Below are positions 16,283 through 24,174 of a stretch of DNA of 64,000 nucleotides, piece after piece. The stretch is from positions 1-64,000 of the forward strand of contig JAJKHS010000073.1 in assembly GCA_021154885.1 (NCBI GenBank), in the 5' to 3' direction. How positions within the stretch are numbered: the first letter of the stretch is position 1; the number at the start of each line of letters is the position of its first letter. The notes beneath the pieces are model-generated. The model was given only the letters and a program-made list of their open reading frames with translations, made no database searches and was not told the origin of the DNA. Position numbers and translations under genes: made by a program. The stretch comes from Thermoanaerobaculum sp. Its GTDB lineage: Bacteria > Acidobacteriota > Thermoanaerobaculia > Multivoradales > UBA5704.

Positions 16283-17857
16283 GTGAATACCGAAATCATC
16301 ATCCTGGCCGCGTCGATCTTTTTCGCCGCGGTCGCGGTCCTCGTCCTGGTCTTCGGATGGCGCTCCATCCGCCAGGAGGGGCGGCGCATCCTGGAGCAGG
16401 CGCGCGTCGACGCCGCCAAGGTCGTCGAGGACGCCCAGCGCCGGGGCGAGGCCCAGATGCGCGAGGCCGAGGTGGCCGCGCGCGAGAAGCTCCTCCAGGC
16501 CCGCAGCGAATTCGAGAAGGTCTCGCGCAAGAACCGGTCGGAGCTCGAGGCCCAGGAGCGCCGCCTCACCCAGAAGCAGGACAGCCTCGACAAGAAGGGC
16601 GAGGAGCTCGCCCGGCGCGACAAGGAGCTCACCCAGCTCGACCGCTCGCTCACCACCCGCGAGAAGAGCGCGGAGAAGCGGGAGGCCGAGCTGGAGCGGA
16701 TGTTCGATGAAGAGCGGGTGAAGCTGGAGCAGATCGCCGGCCTCACCGCCCAGCAGGCCCGCGAGGAGCTGGTGCGGATGATGGAGGACGACGCACGGAT
16801 CGAGGCCGCCCACATCGTCAAGCGCATCGAGGACGAGGCCCGCGAGCAGGCCGGCCGGCAGGCCCAGCGCATCATCGGCATGGCCATCCAGCGCTCGGCC
16901 TCGGACTACGTCTCGGAGACCACGGTCTCCGTCGTCATGCTCCCCAACGACGAGATGAAGGGGCGCATCATCGGCCGCGAGGGGCGCAACATCCGCGCCC
17001 TGGAGATGGCGACGGGCGTCGACCTCATCGTCGACGACACGCCGGAGGCGGTGATCCTCTCCGGCTTCGACCCGTTCCGCCGCGAGGTGGCCCGCGTCGC
17101 CCTGGAGCGGCTGATCGTCGACGGCCGCATCCACCCGGCCCGCATCGAGGAGATCGTCGAGAAGGTGAAGGCTGAGTTCGAGCAGAAGATCCTCCAGGAG
17201 GGGGAGGCGGCGCTCTTGGAGCTGGGCATCCCCGGCATGCACCCCGAGCTGGTGAAGCTCCTCGGCCGGCTGCGCTACCGCACCTCCTACGGCCAGAACG
17301 TCCTCCAGCACAGCAAGGAGGTCGCCTTCCTGGCCGGCACCATGGCCGCCGAGCTGCGGGCCAACGTCGCCATCGCCCGCCGCGGCGGCCTGGTGCACGA
17401 CATCGGCAAGGCCATCGACCGCGAGATGGACGGCACCCACCTGCAGATCGGCATCGACCTGCTGCGCAAGTTCGGCGAGACCGAGGAGGTGGTCCACGCC
17501 ATGGCCTGCCACCACGGCGACTACGATCCACAGACCGTGGAGGCGGTGCTGGTCACCGCCGCCGACGCCCTCTCCGCCGCCCGCCCCGGCGCCCGGCGCG
17601 AGGTGCTGGAGACCTACGTCAAGCGGCTGGAGAAGCTGGAGGAGATCGCCTCCAGCTTCAAGGGGGTGCAGAAGACCTTCGCCATCCAGGCCGGACGCGA
17701 GGTGCGCATCATCGTCGACAGCGGCAAGATCGGCGACGAGCAGGCCCTCTGGCTCTCCAAGGACATCGCCCGCCGCATCGAGCAGGAGCTGACCTACCCC
17801 GGGCAGATCAAGGTGACGGTGATCCGCGAGACCCGGTCGGTGGAATACGCCCGATGA
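16283..17857 (+). CDS. rny: Ribonuclease Y
   Basis: 524 residues. Membrane-anchored endoribonuclease that starts mRNA decay in bacteria lacking a typical RNase E. N-terminal membrane helix ([20 protein letters not shown]), a long charged coiled coil (about 30-200), a KH domain ([20 protein letters not shown]) and a metal-binding HD domain with H343 and H372-D373 ([11 protein letters not shown]). GTG start. The ymdB gene follows after seven bases, the standard pairing. The ribosome binding site lies in a stable hairpin. Confidence 0.97.
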   Translation: MNTEIIILAASIFFAAVAVLVLVFGWRSIRQEGRRILEQARVDAAKVVEDAQRRGEAQMREAEVAAREKLLQARSEFEKVSRKNRSELEAQERRLTQKQDSLDKKGEELARRDKELTQLDRSLTTREKSAEKREAELERMFDEERVKLEQIAGLTAQQAREELVRMMEDDARIEAAHIVKRIEDEAREQAGRQAQRIIGMAIQRSASDYVSETTVSVVMLPNDEMKGRIIGREGRNIRALEMATGVDLIVDDTPEAVILSGFDPFRREVARVALERLIVDGRIHPARIEEIVEKVKAEFEQKILQEGEAALLELGIPGMHPELVKLLGRLRYRTSYGQNVLQHSKEVAFLAGTMAAELRANVAIARRGGLVHDIGKAIDREMDGTHLQIGIDLLRKFGETEEVVHAMACHHGDYDPQTVEAVLVTAADALSAARPGARREVLETYVKRLEKLEEIASSFKGVQKTFAIQAGREVRIIVDSGKIGDEQALWLSKDIARRIEQELTYPGQIKVTVIRETRSVEYAR

Positions 17858-17864
17858 GGGTCGG

Positions 17865-18653
17865 ATGAAGCTCCTCTTCGTCGGCGACGTCATCGGCAAG
17901 CCCGGCCGCCGGGCGCTCCAGAACCTCCTGCCGCGCCTGGTGGACCACCACCGGGCCGACTACGTGGTGGTCAACGTGGAGAACTCGGCCGGCGGCTTCG
18001 GCGTGACGCCGGACGTGCTGGCCGAGATCGCCGGTCTGCCCATCGACGTCTACACCACCGGCAACCACGTCTGGGACAAGAAGGAGGGGATCGCGATCCT
18101 CGACCACGAGCGCCGGCTGCTGCGCCCGCACAACTACCCGCAAGGGAACCCGGGCACGGGGCTGCACGTGGGCGAGACGGCGGCCGGCGTGCCGGTGGCG
18201 GTGATCAACCTCGAGGGGCTGGTGTTCATGCACAACCTCGACTCCCCCTTCCTCATCGCCGACCGGCTGCTCGCGCAGCTCGATCCCAAGGTCAGGACGA
18301 TCTTCGTCGACTTCCACGCCGAGGCCACGAGCGAGAAGCAGGCCCTGGCCTTCTACCTCGACGGCCGGGTGAGCGCCGTGGTGGGCACCCATACCCACGT
18401 CCCCACGGCCGACGAACGGGTGCTGCCGGGCGGGACGGCCCTGTTGACCGACGTGGGCATGACCGGCCCTTACGAGTCGGTCATCGGCATGCGGGTGGAC
18501 AAGGTTCTGAAGCGCTTCCTCCTCCAGACCCCCGCCTCCTTCGAGGTCGCCAAGCGGGACGTGCGCCTCGCCGCCGTCCTCGTCGACATCGACGAGGCGA
18601 CGGGAAAGGCCCGGGGCATCGAGCGACTGCTGGTGCCCGACGCCCAGGGATAG
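17865..18653 (+). CDS. YmdB-like metallophosphoesterase (TIGR00282 family)
   Basis: 262 residues. Metal ligands are visible in LFVGDVIGKPGRRAL, VNVENSAGGFGVT, TTGNHVWDKKE and VVGTHTHVPTADERVLPGG, which closely match the family. In Bacillus subtilis YmdB hydrolyses cyclic nucleotides and affects biofilm decisions; its frequent location after rny, as here, suggests a link to RNA turnover. Full length. Confidence 0.94.
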   Translation: MKLLFVGDVIGKPGRRALQNLLPRLVDHHRADYVVVNVENSAGGFGVTPDVLAEIAGLPIDVYTTGNHVWDKKEGIAILDHERRLLRPHNYPQGNPGTGLHVGETAAGVPVAVINLEGLVFMHNLDSPFLIADRLLAQLDPKVRTIFVDFHAEATSEKQALAFYLDGRVSAVVGTHTHVPTADERVLPGGTALLTDVGMTGPYESVIGMRVDKVLKRFLLQTPASFEVAKRDVRLAAVLVDIDEATGKARGIERLLVPDAQG

Positions 18654-18671
18654 CCCTCACCTCATGAGGAC

Positions 18672-19187
18672 CTACTTCTTCTGCGGCCAGCGGACGAAGT
18701 AGCCGTCGAGCCAGGAGATGTCCTGGTCGACGTCGTCGGGGGAGAAAGCCCCCACCTCGTAGACGTCGCCGGAGAACTTGCCGTCGCGGCCGGCGCTGCG
18801 CAGGCCCATGACGGGGAAGGCGTCGGGGTTCCTGGTATCGAGGTGGAAGTCGTACGGGTGACCCCAGCCGTCCTTCTCCGGGATCTCCGCGATGTACCTG
18901 GGGACGAGGACCTTGGCGAGCTCCTCGCGCGAGATCGCGGGGACGGCGCTGATGTCCACGGACCTCGTATTCGCCGCCTCTTCGGCTTTCTTGTGGGCCT
19001 CCTCGTGCCGCTTCGGCGCCATCTCGTCCTTGTACCAGGCGTACATGGCCGTGCCGACGCTGCGGATGTCCTGGATCGTCTGCCGCAGCGGGTCAGGGGG
19101 CGGCGGGGCATCGGCCGCGGCGAGAGGGAGCGCCAGCGCCAGCAGCGCGGCGCCGGCGAGGAGGTGGGAGCGGGCTCGAATCTTCAT
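18672..19187 (-). CDS. Secreted pseudopilin-like protein (GspG C-domain-like)
   Basis: 171 residues with a clean signal peptide (LLAGAALLALALPLAAADA). The C-terminal half, EKDGWGHPYDFHLDTRNPDA... RSAGRDGKFSGDVYE... DVDQDISWLDGYFVRWP, resembles the globular domain of type II secretion major pseudopilins, including the D-W-G-x-P-Y and G-x-D-G patterns. The prepilin methylation N-terminus is replaced by an ordinary signal peptide, so it is likely a soluble periplasmic protein of unknown role. A good promoter lies upstream. Confidence 0.6.
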   Translation of the reverse strand: MKIRARSHLLAGAALLALALPLAAADAPPPPDPLRQTIQDIRSVGTAMYAWYKDEMAPKRHEEAHKKAEEAANTRSVDISAVPAISREELAKVLVPRYIAEIPEKDGWGHPYDFHLDTRNPDAFPVMGLRSAGRDGKFSGDVYEVGAFSPDDVDQDISWLDGYFVRWPQKK

Positions 19188-19239
19188 CGTGCTTTTCCTT
19201 TCGCTTCGCTAGGTTGGCGACAGGGCTCTGCCGAAAGTC

Positions 19240-19268
19240 AGTGTACCACGGCAATAATACACTGGCAA
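19240..19268 (-). promoter_or_regulatory. Sigma-70-type promoter, minus strand
   Basis: On the minus strand TTGCCA (19268-19263), a 17-base spacer and TACACT (19245-19240) lie about 50 bases before the pseudopilin-like gene, which has AGGAAA before its ATG. Confidence 0.55.
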
Positions 19269-19559
19269 TCAGCGGGCGGCGTCCGCGTCCCCGGCGCCAG
19301 CGCGGCGAAGGAACCAGAGGTTGCGGGTGTAGATGAAGAAGCCCGTGGCCTGGCCCACGATGAAGACCGGGTCTCGCTGGTGGATGGCGTAGACCAGCAG
19401 CACGCTGCCGCCGGCCAGACTCAGGTACCAGAACGACCGCGGGACGACGCTCTGCCGGCGGCGCTCGGAGGCGATCCACTGGACGAAGAAGCGGCCGAAG
19501 AAGAGGGCCTGGCCGAGGAAACCGATGGCGATCCAGACGAGGTGGGCGTTGAGTTGCAA
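19269..19559 (-). CDS. Lipid-A-disaccharide synthase N-terminal domain (LAB_N) protein
   Basis: 96 residues from TTG 19559, with GAGGAG nine bases upstream. About three membrane helices: LVWIAIGFLGQALFFGRFFV, SFWYLSLAGGSVLLVYAIH, DPVFIVGQATGFFIYTRNLW. The motif FFGRFFVQWIASERRRQSVVP is diagnostic of LAB_N, a stand-alone membrane domain often encoded next to a polyprenyl-phosphate GT2, as here, in lipid or LPS sugar modification. Its 5' end overlaps the tail of the GT2 frame by 139 bases. Confidence 0.85.
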   Translation of the reverse strand: MQLNAHLVWIAIGFLGQALFFGRFFVQWIASERRRQSVVPRSFWYLSLAGGSVLLVYAIHQRDPVFIVGQATGFFIYTRNLWFLRRAGAGDADAAR

Positions 19560-20281
19560 GCGTCGATCTCCTCGAAGTTGCGTAGGTCGATCCAGCGCTT
19601 CTGCATCCAGCGCACGGCGAACAGGTCCGCCAGTGCCTGCCAGATGCGATTGCGGATGTTGTACTTGGGTTGGCCGTGCAGCCGTGGCCGGTGATGGACG
19701 GGTACCTCGGTGACTCGCGCCCCCGCCATTTTGAGCAGGGTGGGCAGGAAGCGATGCATGCCCGTGAACGCCGGGATGCGCCGCAGGAGCTCGGCGCGGC
19801 AGGCCCTGAGGGTGCAGCCGACGTCGGCGATCGACTCGTAGGTCAGCCGGTTGCGCACGCCGTTGGCGATACGGGAGGAGACCTTCCGCAGCCAAGGGTC
19901 CTGGCGGCGAGTGCGCACGCCGCAGACCACGTCCCAGCCGTCCTCCAAGCGAGCGAGGAGCCGGGGGACGTCCGCCGGATCGTTCTGCAGATCGGCGTCG
20001 AGGGTGACGACGATCTGGCCGTGGGCGAAGTGGAAGCCCGCGGCCAGGGCCGCCGACTGGCCCGCGTTGCGCCGCTGGCGGACGATCCGCACCGCCGGGT
20101 CCGCCTGGGCGAGGCCGACCAGGACCTCAAGGCTGCGGTCGGTGCTGCCGTCGTCGACGAAGATCACCTCGCAGGGACGGCCGAGTGAGCGCAGGACGCC
20201 CTGGAGCTCGGCCGCGAGGATGGGCAGGCTCTCCTCCTCGTTGAACACCGGGATGACGACGGAGATCTCGGGAGGGGGCAC
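19421..20281 (-). CDS. GT2 glycosyltransferase (dolichyl-phosphate mannose synthase-like) with overlapping tail
   Basis: 286 residues as read. The GT2 fold is clear: SVVIPVFNEEESLPILAAEL, IFVDDGSTDRS, TLDADLQNDPADVP (the DxD-like site), VGCTLRACRAELL and RPRLHGQPKYNIRNR. Likely transfers a sugar to polyprenyl phosphate. The natural family end is near DLRNFEEID (about residue 243); the last 40 residues are Ser/Pro-rich and overlap LAB_N in another frame. A lost stop codon is the simplest explanation. Confidence 0.88.
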   Translation of the reverse strand: MPPPEISVVIPVFNEEESLPILAAELQGVLRSLGRPCEVIFVDDGSTDRSLEVLVGLAQADPAVRIVRQRRNAGQSAALAAGFHFAHGQIVVTLDADLQNDPADVPRLLARLEDGWDVVCGVRTRRQDPWLRKVSSRIANGVRNRLTYESIADVGCTLRACRAELLRRIPAFTGMHRFLPTLLKMAGARVTEVPVHHRPRLHGQPKYNIRNRIWQALADLFAVRWMQKRWIDLRNFEEIDACNSTPTSSGSPSVSSARPSSSAASSSSGSPPSAAGRASSRGRSGT

Positions 20282-20308
20282 CCGCCTATCTTAAGTTAAG
20301 CTCGGCAG

Positions 20309-20338
20309 TTGAGCCCGGGGCGCCACCAGTGCTATACC
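20309..20338 (+). promoter_or_regulatory. Promoter for a probably leaderless pagL message
   Basis: TTGAGC (20309-20314), an 18-base spacer and TATACC (20333-20338). The start point would fall at or within a base or two of GTG 20346, and there is no Shine-Dalgarno before that GTG. Confidence 0.45.
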
Positions 20339-20345
20339 GGCGAGC

Positions 20346-20873
20346 GTGAAAACCTCCCCATCCGCGTCCCCTCTCTCTGGTGTCCTTGCTGTCCCTGTCG
20401 TCCTTGCAGTCCTTCTCTTCTGCGCCCCGCCCGCCCGGGCCGTGGACGAGGTTGCCGCCAGCGCCGGCCGCTTCCGGGTCTCGGACAACAATCACGTCAA
20501 CGAGGGGGGGCTGGAGTTGCGCCTCGCTCCTCACCGCTTCCACTGGCTCCCCCGGCAGGTGAGCTTCGTCCCGGCCTTCGGCGCCATGGTGAATTCGGAC
20601 AGCTCGTTCTACGTCTACGGCAGCTTCCGCTTCGAGGTCCCCGCCGGCCCGCACTGGCAGGTCACACCGCAGTTCGGGTACGGCCTGTACGACCGCAACG
20701 GCGGCTTCAACCTGGGGGGACAGGTGGAGTTCCGCTCCGGGCTGGAGGTGACGCGGCGGCTCGGCGAGCGTTGCCGGCTCGGGCTCCTCTACTACCACCT
20801 CTCCAACGCCGGCATCTACCGGCACAACCCCGGGAGTGAATCCCTGGTGCTGACCTTCGGCGTCCGGCGGTGA
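20346..20873 (+). CDS. PagL-like lipid A 3-O-deacylase (acyloxyacyl hydrolase)
   Basis: 175 residues. Signal peptide (about 1-32), then an eight-stranded outer-membrane barrel. The catalytic set is visible: H151, S153 (in YYHLSNAG) and E165 (NPGSESLVL). The H-x-S and H-to-E distances (2 and 14) equal those of Pseudomonas PagL (H126, S128, E140). Removes the 3-position acyl chain from lipid A in the outer leaflet. The signal peptide core is encoded by short repeats of GTCCTTGCN type. Confidence 0.87.
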   Translation: MKTSPSASPLSGVLAVPVVLAVLLFCAPPARAVDEVAASAGRFRVSDNNHVNEGGLELRLAPHRFHWLPRQVSFVPAFGAMVNSDSSFYVYGSFRFEVPAGPHWQVTPQFGYGLYDRNGGFNLGGQVEFRSGLEVTRRLGERCRLGLLYYHLSNAGIYRHNPGSESLVLTFGVRR

Positions 20874-20893
20874 GCGTGCTATCCTCCGCGTTC

Positions 20894-21145
20894 ATGGCCG
20901 TCGACCCCGAGCTGCTGGAGATCCTCATCTGCCCGAAGTCGAAGGGCGAGCTGGAGCTGATCGAGCTGCCACGGGAGGTCCGTGGCGCCCTGGTGGAGAA
21001 ATACCGGGAGCATTTCCGGGACGAGGAGCCGGTGGTGGAGCAGGGCCTCTACTGCGCCGCCTCGGGCCTGGTCTATCCCATCGTTTCGGACATCCCGATC
21101 ATGCTCATCGAGGAGGCGCTCCCCGCCTCTGCCGTCGGGCGCTGA
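20894..21145 (+). CDS. Trm112-like (UPF0434) protein with reduced cysteines
   Basis: 83 residues from ATG 20894; a GTG at 20870 is the alternative. The family layout is kept: DPELLEILICPKSKGELELI ... GLYCAASGLVYPIVSDIPIM. The zinc CxxC pairs have become CPKS and CAAS, so only one Cys of each pair remains. Trm112 proteins activate methyltransferases in eukaryotes; bacterial members have no settled role. Confidence 0.8.
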   Translation: MAVDPELLEILICPKSKGELELIELPREVRGALVEKYREHFRDEEPVVEQGLYCAASGLVYPIVSDIPIMLIEEALPASAVGR

Positions 21146-21163
21146 CGCCCGGCCCACCCGGCT

Positions 21164-22384
21164 GTGGCAAGCTCCTCCGAGGTCTCCGCGCGCCGCCGCG
21201 AGCGGGCCGGATTCTGGCTCTACGCCGCGAGCGTCGTGTCGATCTTCGGCCTGGCCCTCTCCAACTTCGTGCTGGGCCTGACGCTGCTCTCCCTCCCCTG
21301 GACCTGCCGCCGCCCCGTGCCCTGGGGGAAGCTGACGGCGCTCTGGGTGTTCCTGGGCCTCTACGTGCTCCTCTACGCCGGCGCCATCCTCGCTTCCTAC
21401 GAGCTCGAGACCAGCGCCCGCGGCGCCACCGAGGTGTTCACCCTCTCGTCGCTCTTCATCGCGCCGCTCCTGCTGCGCCGCGAGCGCCAAGTGCGGCGGG
21501 TGATGGACGCCCTGGTGGCGGTGGCCGCCCTGCTGGCGTGTCAGGGTTTGTCGCAGTACCTGTTTGGTTTTGGTGACATCGACCGCCGGATCCGCGGCCC
21601 GTTCTCCCACTACATGACGTTCTCGGGATTCCTGCTGATCTGCGACCTGCTGCTCATCGCCTCGATGGTGTACGCCCGCGGCTGGCGGAGCCTCTGGCGG
21701 TGGGGGGCTCTGCTGGCCATCAACGCCGCCCTGCTCGGCAGCTACTCCCGCAATGCCTGGGTGGGGCTCGCGGTGGCGCTGGTGGCGCTGGTGCTGCTGC
21801 GCGCGCCGCGGCTGCTGCTGGCCTTCGTGCCGGCGGCGCTGGTGTTCGTCATCCTGGCGCCGGTGCCGCTGCTGCACCGGGTGACGTCCATCTTCAACCT
21901 GCGCGACGTCTCCAACTACGACCGCCTCTGCATGCTGGAGGCGGGCATGACCATGGTCCGCGAGCGGCCCGTGTTCGGCATCGGCCCGGACGTGGTGCGC
22001 CACCGCTACGCCCTCTACCGGCCGCCCGCGGCGCCGCGCTACGACGTGCCGCATCTGCACAACAGCCTACTGCAACTCGCGGCGGAGCGGGGGCTGCCGG
22101 CCCTCTTCGCCTATCTCGGGCTCAACCTGGCGGCGATGTCCCTGGCCTGGCGCCGCTTCCGCGGCGAGGGCGACAACCGCGGAGGGCGGGCCGACCTCTA
22201 CGCCGGCGCCCTCCTCGCCCTCCTCGCCTTCAACGTGGCGGGGCTGTTCGAAAACAACTGGGGGGACGCCGAGGTGCAGCGGACGGCGCTCTTTGCGCTG
22301 GCGATCCCCTTCTGCCTCGAGGCGGCGGAGCAGGATCGCGGGGGTCGCGGAGACGAGGAACGGCCGCGAACGGGTGATATATAG
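21164..22384 (+). CDS. O-antigen ligase family (Wzy_C) membrane protein
   Basis: 406 residues with about ten to eleven hydrophobic segments. The central loop has MTMVRERPVFGIGPDVVRHR and DVPHLHNSLLQLAAERGLPA, the Wzy_C pattern (GxGP...HNxxLQxxxExG) shared by O-antigen ligases. It transfers undecaprenyl-linked glycans to an acceptor, probably lipid A-core, in the periplasm. GTG start, 18 bases after the Trm112-like gene. Full length; substrate unknown. Confidence 0.88.
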   Translation: MASSSEVSARRRERAGFWLYAASVVSIFGLALSNFVLGLTLLSLPWTCRRPVPWGKLTALWVFLGLYVLLYAGAILASYELETSARGATEVFTLSSLFIAPLLLRRERQVRRVMDALVAVAALLACQGLSQYLFGFGDIDRRIRGPFSHYMTFSGFLLICDLLLIASMVYARGWRSLWRWGALLAINAALLGSYSRNAWVGLAVALVALVLLRAPRLLLAFVPAALVFVILAPVPLLHRVTSIFNLRDVSNYDRLCMLEAGMTMVRERPVFGIGPDVVRHRYALYRPPAAPRYDVPHLHNSLLQLAAERGLPALFAYLGLNLAAMSLAWRRFRGEGDNRGGRADLYAGALLALLAFNVAGLFENNWGDAEVQRTALFALAIPFCLEAAEQDRGGRGDEERPRTGDI

Positions 22385-22499
22385 AGGGCGGCGCGGGCAC
22401 AACGGTTGCACGCCCGCCGGAGACGGTGGGATCGCCCCGGGAAACGATGCTGTTTTGACGCCGATCGACGACCGAAAAAAGGGACGGGAGACGGCCTCC

Positions 22500-23261
22500 T
22501 TGCGCCTCGATCAACTGCTGGTCCAGCGCGGCCTGTTCGCCAGCCGGGAGGCGGCGCGGCGCGCCGTGATGGCCGGCGGCGTCGCGGTGGAGGGGCGGCG
22601 GGTGGACAAGCCGGGCACCGCCGTGCGCGAGGCGGCGCGGATCGAGGTCGCGGCCCGGGAGCCCTTCGTCTCCCGGGCCGGGCGCAAGCTGGCCGCGGCC
22701 CTCGACCACTTCGCGGTCGACCCGGCCGGCCTCATCTGCCTCGACGTGGGCGCCTCGACCGGCGGCTTCACCGACTGTCTCCTGCAGCGGGGGGCCGCCC
22801 GGGTCTACGCCGTCGACGTGGGCTACGGCCAGCTCGACCAGCGCCTGCGCCACGACTCCCGGGTGGTGGTGATGGACCGCGTCAACGCCCGCCTCCTCAC
22901 CGCCGGCGCCCTGCCCGAGCCCTGCGGCCTGATCACGGTGGACGTCTCCTTCATCTCGCTGCTCAAGGTGGTGCCGGCGCTTTTACCCCACCTGGCGCCG
23001 GGCGGGCTGCTGCTGCCGATGATCAAGCCGCAGTTCGAGGCCGGGCGCGGCGCCGTGGGCAAGGGGGGGATCCTGCGCGACGAAGCGGTGCGCCGGCGGG
23101 TGATCCAGGAGTGCGCCGCCGGTATCGCCGGTATCAGCGACGGGGGGCTCGAGCCGCTGGGCGTCTTCGACTCGCCGGTGGCCGGCACCGGGGGCAACCG
23201 GGAGGCCTTCGCCGTTTTCCGGCGGGCCGGCGGAGGGCCGCATGAGCCGCAGGCGGAATAA
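22500..23261 (+). CDS. TlyA family 2'-O rRNA methyltransferase
   Basis: 253 residues from TTG 22500, chosen because the family begins (M)xLRLDQLLVQRG; TTG 22455 is the alternative start. N-terminal S4 RNA-binding domain (1-60) and an FtsJ-like Rossmann methyltransferase: SAM loop CLDVGASTGGFTDCLL, then YAVDVGYGQLDQRLR, TVDVSFISLLKVVP and MIKPQFEAGR. TlyA modifies rRNA, as in mycobacteria where it confers capreomycin sensitivity. Overlaps nadK by 20 bases. Confidence 0.93.
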   Translation: MRLDQLLVQRGLFASREAARRAVMAGGVAVEGRRVDKPGTAVREAARIEVAAREPFVSRAGRKLAAALDHFAVDPAGLICLDVGASTGGFTDCLLQRGAARVYAVDVGYGQLDQRLRHDSRVVVMDRVNARLLTAGALPEPCGLITVDVSFISLLKVVPALLPHLAPGGLLLPMIKPQFEAGRGAVGKGGILRDEAVRRRVIQECAAGIAGISDGGLEPLGVFDSPVAGTGGNREAFAVFRRAGGGPHEPQAE

Positions 23262-24174
23262 CCACCGCAGCCCCTTCCAGCGCATCGGCATCGTCGCCAA
23301 GGTGGCGAGCCGCGACGCCGTCCACACCGCCCACGAGCTGGCCGAGTGGCTGCGCCGGCGCGGCCTCACCGCGGCCCTCGACGAGGCCACCCTGCGGGCC
23401 CGCGGCATTCAGGGTGAAACCCCGTTCCTCCCCTCCGAGCCCTGGGACCTGGTGGTGGTGCTGGGGGGCGACGGCACGCTGCTGGCCGCGGCGCGGACGC
23501 TCGCCCCGGGCGTGCCCATCCTCGGGGTCAACCTCGGCAACCTGGGCTTCCTCACCGAGATCAACCGCGGCGAGCTCTACCCGGCCCTGGTCGAGGTGCT
23601 GGAGGGGCGGTTCAGCACCGAGGAGCGCTCGCTCTTCGACGTCGAGCTGCGGCGCCAGAGCGGCGCGCCCTCCCGGTTCCGGGTGCTCAACGACGCCGTG
23701 ATCACCAAGAGCGCCCTCGCCCGCATCATCGAGCTGACCCTCCAGGTGGACGGCCACCTCATCGCCCGTTTCCGCTCCGACGGCCTCATCATCTCCACCC
23801 CCACCGGCTCGACCGCCTACAACCTCTCGGCCGGCGGCCCCATCGTCAACCCGCTGCTGCCGGTGGCCGTGCTCACCCCCATCTGCCCGCACGCGCTCTC
23901 CATGCGCCCCATCGTGGTGCCCGACGACGCGCCCATCGAGGTCACCCTGGAAACCCGGCGCGAGGAGGTCTACCTCACCCTCGACGGTCAGGAGGGCGCC
24001 GCCATGAGCTTCGGCGACACGGTGAGCATCACCCGCAGCCGCGCCACCGTGCGGCTGGCCAAGGTCAGCGGCCGGCGGTTCTACGAGAGCCTGCGGGCGA
24101 AGCTGCGCTGGGGCGGCCTGGCGGGTGAGACGGAGGCGCCCTCCGGCGGCGAGAGCGGAGGAGATCCATCTTGA
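23242..24174 (+). CDS. nadK: NAD kinase
   Basis: 310 residues. Phosphorylates NAD to NADP. GGDGT at 75-79 with LGVNLGNLGFLTEI following, then the conserved NDAVI, SDGLIISTPTGSTAYNLSAGG and PHALSMRPIVVPDD. Full length with a 20-residue Gly/Ser-rich tail. The order tlyA-nadK is common. The stop overlaps TTG 24171 of tamB (TTGA). Confidence 0.96.
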   Translation: MSRRRNNHRSPFQRIGIVAKVASRDAVHTAHELAEWLRRRGLTAALDEATLRARGIQGETPFLPSEPWDLVVVLGGDGTLLAAARTLAPGVPILGVNLGNLGFLTEINRGELYPALVEVLEGRFSTEERSLFDVELRRQSGAPSRFRVLNDAVITKSALARIIELTLQVDGHLIARFRSDGLIISTPTGSTAYNLSAGGPIVNPLLPVAVLTPICPHALSMRPIVVPDDAPIEVTLETRREEVYLTLDGQEGAAMSFGDTVSITRSRATVRLAKVSGRRFYESLRAKLRWGGLAGETEAPSGGESGGDPS

